From contig JAUWMW010000154.1 in the NCBI GenBank assembly GCA_030612965.1, positions 1 to 6,096 of the forward strand: DNA of 6,096 bases, written 5' to 3'. The position numbers were made by a program, and so were the translations under genes. Within the stretch, counting starts at the first letter, position 1; the number at the start of each line of letters is the position of its first letter. The DNA is from a bacterium. Its GTDB lineage: Bacteria > Zixibacteria > MSB-5A5 > GN15 > FEB-12. Of this stretch, positions 6,049 through 6,096 are shown piece after piece. Under the pieces are notes generated by a model. It saw only the letters and a program-made list of their open reading frames with translations. It was not told the DNA's origin and ran no database searches.

Positions 6049-6096
6049 TCACAACCTGCTATTCGTGGTTCTCCCACATGTTACATATTCGGAAGG

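Noticed and set aside
1..6096. CRISPR array, phage or transposase genes, toxin-antitoxin pair or defence system
   Set aside because: No regularly spaced direct repeats, no transposase or integrase motifs and no small paired genes were found; the palindromes present are REP-like and unspaced.

Overview
The window looks like bacterial chromosome from a diderm (Gram-negative type) organism. The evidence is two membrane histidine kinases with extracytoplasmic sensor regions, a lipoprotein with a clear lipobox, Shine-Dalgarno sites and a sigma70-like promoter. The gene mix (PAS-containing NtrB-like kinases, a lipoprotein built from DNRLRE-type and 'CTxTxGYW' modules, and palindromic intergenic repeats) resembles uncultured FCB-group or Zixibacteria-like genomes. 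That placement is an impression from style, not a demonstrated assignment.

Layout. Positions 1-3750 hold a minus-strand pair of sensor histidine kinases. The upstream gene (3750-1792) is complete. The downstream gene (1748 to the left edge) starts 43 bases later and is cut by the window inside its ATP-binding domain. Both have two membrane helices, an extracytoplasmic sensor, a PAS domain and an intact HisKA histidine; only the first has a recognisable HAMP linker. They probably form one operon. No response regulator is visible, so the partner must lie to the left or elsewhere. A candidate promoter (3788-3816) lies just upstream, and beyond it is a hairpin followed by seven U on the minus strand.

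Positions 3751-4622 are a long divergent intergenic region. It contains the hairpin, a REP-like pair of palindromes (4076-4145) possibly inside a small MITE-like element, a near-consensus promoter (4371-4399), and a leader of about 215 bases with nested complementary segments and a possible pseudoknot next to the ribosome binding site.

Positions 4623-5729 encode a secreted lipoprotein. Its DNRLRE-like region appears in permuted order: the segment that normally ends the domain comes first, and the segment that normally begins it comes second. A CTxTxGYW-type module and a His/Asp/Gly/Cys tail follow. This is the most interesting item in the window. A strong terminator (5759-5792) follows.

The last 300 bases carry a double-hairpin palindromic repeat and an open minus-strand frame that may be the end of a gene or a decayed remnant.

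How the parts work together: the two kinases would report envelope or extracellular signals to an unseen regulator. The lipoprotein is a separate, apparently strongly expressed surface or periplasmic protein. Nothing in the sequence ties it to the kinases beyond adjacency.
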